Shown: positions 6,311 to 8,302 of the stretch, one piece after another | How the letters are laid out: each line of letters starts with the position of its first letter | Numbering within the stretch: the first letter of the stretch is position 1 | Assembly (NCBI GenBank): GCA_038232055.1 | Contig: JBBSIN010000078.1 | Coordinates: forward strand, 1 to 8,302 | DNA: 8,302 nt | Direction of reading: 5' to 3' | Origin: JBBSIN01 sp038232055 | Lineage (GTDB): Bacteria > Actinomycetota > Actinomycetes > JADGOV01 | Notes under the pieces: model-generated | Database searches by the model: none | Told to the model about the DNA's origin: nothing | Seen by the model: only the letters and a program-made list of their open reading frames with translations | Program-made: the position numbers and the translations under genes

Positions 6311-6462
6311 TTGAGGTGTTCGGGTCACCGGGGCAGCCCAACCGCCTCGAGAGCTGTTGGTGCCGCGCCGCGACCCCCTGCCAGGACGGATCTCGAGGTA
6401 TTGAGGACGCCGGGGCAGCCCAAAGACCTAGAGATCCGTGGGTATCGCGCCTCGACCGCCCT
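6311..6462. repeat. Diverged direct repeat, two copies with 82-bp period
   Basis: Copies start at 6311 and 6393. Over 70 aligned bases without gaps, 51 match (about 73%), with an identical core CCGGGGCAGCCCAA at 6328-6341 and 6410-6423. They fill the middle of the 304-bp gap between purD and purB. The period is not a multiple of three, so the copies lie in different frames, arguing against a coding repeat on a single reading frame. I do not recognise the element; a decayed dispersed repeat or regulatory duplication are both possible. The rest of the gap (6463-6538) shows no further repeat. Confidence 0.65.
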
Positions 6463-6552
6463 TCCGTCGGCGGCGAGCCGTCAGGAGCCCTCGTGGCCGG
6501 CGCGGCGATGGCGTGAGTTCCTGACGGCTTCATCGTGCGGGAGGATAGGAGC

Positions 6553-7977
6553 GTGAGCGACATCGCCAACGTGCTGGCGCAGCGCTATGCGTCCGCCGAG
6601 CTGCGCGACATCTGGTCCCCCACCCGCAAGGTGGTGACCGAACGCCGCCTCTGGATGGCGGTGCTCGGCGCCCAGCGCGAGCTCGGCGTCGCCGTACCCG
6701 ACGGTGTGATCGAGGACTACGAGCGCGTCCTCGAGGACGTCGACCTCGACTCGATCGCCGCTCGCGAACGCCGGACCCGCCACGACGTCAAGGCCCGGAT
6801 CGACGAGTTCTGCGCGCTCGCCGGCTCACAGCACATCCACAAGGGCATGACGAGCCGCGACCTCACGGAGAACGTCGAGCAGCTGCAGGTCCGTGACTCC
6901 CTCGTCCTCGTCCGCTCCAAGATGGTGGCCACGCTGGCCCGGCTCGCGGAGCTGGCAGCGCAGCACCGCGAGTTGGTGGTGACCGGCCGAACGCACAACG
7001 TCGCGGCGCAGGCCACCACGCTCGGCAAGCGTTTTGCCAGCGCAGCCGACGAGCTGTTCGTCGCGCTCGAGCGGCTCGACGACCTCCTCGTCCGATACCC
7101 CCTTCGCGGCATCAAGGGCCCGGTCGGCACGGCGCAGGACCAGTTGGATCTTCTCGACGGCGATCTTGACAAGCTGGCGGAGCTGGAGCGACGGGTGGCG
7201 CGTCACTTGGGCTTCGGCCGGGTGCTGACGAGCGTCGGCCAGGTCTACCCGCGCTCTCTCGACTTCGACGTCGTGTCCGCCTTGGTGCAGGCGGGAGCCG
7301 CGCCGAGCAGTCTCGCGACGACGATCCGCCTGATGGCGGGGGTGGAGCTGGTCACCGAGGGCTTCCGCCCTGGCCAGGTCGGGTCCAGCGCCATGCCGCA
7401 CAAGATGAACGCCCGGTCCTGCGAGCGCGTTCACGGCCTGGCGGTCGTGCTCCGCGGTCACCTGTCGATGGTCAGCGAGCTGGCCGGGGACCAATGGAAC
7501 GAGGGCGACGTCTCCTGCTCGGTGGTACGACGGGTGGCGCTGCCGGACGCCTTCTTCGCGACGGACGGCCTCTTCGAGACGATGCTGACCGTGCTGGCCG
7601 AGCTCGGGACCTTCCCGGCGGTCATCCATCGCGAGCTCGAGCGCTACCTGCCGTTCCTGGCCACCACCAAGGTGTTGATGGCCGCCGTACGACGTGGGGT
7701 CGGCCGCGAGACCGCGCACGAGGCGATCAAGGAACACGCCGTCACGGTGGCGCTCGAGATGCGCGAGACCGGCGCCGCCTCCAACGACCTGATGACCCGG
7801 CTGGCCGCCGACGAGCGGTTGCGGCTGAGCGTCGGCGACCTCGCCTCGTTGGTGGCTGAGCCGCTCACGTTCACCGGCGCAGCCGTCGACCAGGTCGATT
7901 CGGTCGTCGCGCGCGTCGAGAAGCTGGTCGCCGAGCATCCCGCCGCGGCGACGTACCGACCGGCGGCGATTCTCTGA
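6553..7977 (+). CDS. purB: Adenylosuccinate lyase
   Basis: PurB cleaves fumarate from SAICAR to give AICAR and from adenylosuccinate to give AMP, so it serves both the common purine pathway and the PurA branch. The 474-residue protein is of the fumarase/aspartase superfamily. Visible are HIHKGMTSRDLTEN at 94-107 (substrate loop with Thr100-Ser101-Asp103), TGRTHNVAAQATT at 144-156 with catalytic His148, and the family signature GSSAMPHKMN at 277-286 with the catalytic-loop serine. The family N-terminus NVLAQRYASAELRDIWSP fits the GTG at 6553. GGGAGG ends 8 nt before it, making this start better than the in-frame GTG at 6535, which has no such site. It lies downstream of purA and purD but behind a 304-bp gap, so it may have its own promoter, although none is obvious. 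Confidence 0.97.
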   Translation: MSDIANVLAQRYASAELRDIWSPTRKVVTERRLWMAVLGAQRELGVAVPDGVIEDYERVLEDVDLDSIAARERRTRHDVKARIDEFCALAGSQHIHKGMTSRDLTENVEQLQVRDSLVLVRSKMVATLARLAELAAQHRELVVTGRTHNVAAQATTLGKRFASAADELFVALERLDDLLVRYPLRGIKGPVGTAQDQLDLLDGDLDKLAELERRVARHLGFGRVLTSVGQVYPRSLDFDVVSALVQAGAAPSSLATTIRLMAGVELVTEGFRPGQVGSSAMPHKMNARSCERVHGLAVVLRGHLSMVSELAGDQWNEGDVSCSVVRRVALPDAFFATDGLFETMLTVLAELGTFPAVIHRELERYLPFLATTKVLMAAVRRGVGRETAHEAIKEHAVTVALEMRETGAASNDLMTRLAADERLRLSVGDLASLVAEPLTFTGAAVDQVDSVVARVEKLVAEHPAAATYRPAAIL

Positions 7978-8028
7978 GTCGGTGATCGGGCACTGCCTGC
8001 AGAATCCGAAGCAACAGGAAGGACTCAG

Positions 8029-8302
8029 ATGAAGATTGGCCTGCACCTGGCGGACTTCACGTGGCCCGGCGGCCCAGCGGCGCTCGCCGACAACCTCACC
8101 AGGGTCGCCACGGCGGCCGAGGACGCCGGGTTTGCCAGGCTGAGCGTCATGGACCACGTCTGGCAGATCGGTGTGGTCGGTCCGCCGGAGCACGAGATGC
8201 TCGAGGCGTTACACCACCCTCGGCTATCTCGCCGCCCGCACCTCACGCGTCGAGCTCCTGGCGTGGGTGACCGCCGTCGTCTACCGCGAGCCGGGCATGC
8301 TG
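8029..8302 (+). pseudogene. LLM-class F420-dependent oxidoreductase, N-terminal part with frameshift (runs off window)
   Basis: The ATG at 8029 follows AGGAAGG with 6-nt spacing. The first 60 codons give the N-terminus of a luciferase-like, F420-dependent oxidoreductase: MKIGLHLADFTWPGG, then RVATAAEDAGFARLSVMDH, then GPPEHEMLEA. After codon 60 (GCG, 8206-8208) the frame turns into an Arg-rich nonsense sequence. Starting one base later at 8210, the family sequence resumes as YTTLGYLAARTSRVELLAWV followed by TAVVYREPGML to the window end. One extra T at 8209-8210 (GCGTTAC instead of GCGTAC) explains this. Such enzymes are TIM-barrel proteins using reduced deazaflavin F420; the substrate cannot be told. 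The gene is either a recent pseudogene or intact with a one-base sequencing error. The 51-bp gap after purB shows only the ribosome binding site. Confidence 0.85.

Noticed and set aside
6535..6552. purB start at the upstream GTG 6535
   Set aside because: The ribosome binding site GGGAGG lies downstream of this codon and fits the GTG at 6553, where the family N-terminus begins.
6826..8193. A 455-codon minus-strand open frame
   Set aside because: Antisense to purB and the oxidoreductase start; no recognisable domain.

Overview
The window is GC-rich throughout (strong G/C preference at third codon positions, frequent GTG starts, few T-tract terminators) and carries a set of genes typical of actinobacteria: class II aldolase, DUF3151 protein, DedA protein, PurA and the N-terminus of an F420-dependent luciferase-like oxidoreductase. 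A Nocardioides-like or other Propionibacteriales actinobacterium fits best. This is inferred from protein flavour, not from a database match.

Layout, left to right. (1) Positions 1-70, minus strand: the first 23 codons of what looks like an IS1595-type transposase, followed by a short AT-richer stretch (about 71-130) that may be the end of an insertion sequence. (2) Positions 130-408: no confident gene. It holds a possible gene remnant and a perfect 12-bp hairpin that probably ends the aldolase transcript. (3) Positions 409-2140, minus strand: a two-gene operon, a TrmH/SpoU RNA methyltransferase followed 1 nt later by class II fructose-bisphosphate aldolase. (4) Positions 2141-2213: a divergent promoter region in which both flanking genes have a TAGGNT-type -10 box 6-7 nt before the start codon, suggesting leaderless mRNAs. 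(5) Positions 2214-2861, plus strand: a DedA membrane protein. (6) Positions 2890-3073: three tandem 63-bp repeats, each a long palindrome, between the convergent dedA and DUF3151 genes. (7) Positions 3115-3516, minus strand: a DUF3151 protein. (8) Positions 3517-3701: a divergent intergenic region with a strong hairpin in the putative purA leader. (9) Positions 3702-6248, plus strand: purA and purD, 24 nt apart. (10) Positions 6249-6552: a 304-bp gap holding a diverged direct repeat with 82-bp period. (11) Positions 6553-7977, plus strand: purB. (12) Positions 8029-8302, plus strand: the start of an LLM-class F420-dependent oxidoreductase, broken by a one-base frameshift at 8209-8210.

Functionally the core is central metabolism. 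PurD makes glycinamide ribonucleotide early in purine synthesis. PurB acts twice, on SAICAR and on adenylosuccinate. PurA makes the adenylosuccinate that PurB cleaves to AMP. Linkage of purA, purD, a DUF3151 gene, a DedA gene and fba resembles the actinobacterial arrangement I recall from mycobacteria.

I found no novel multi-gene system. The items worth a second look are non-coding: the 63-bp palindromic array, the purA leader hairpin and the 82-bp-period repeat before purB. The clear frameshift at the right edge also deserves checking.
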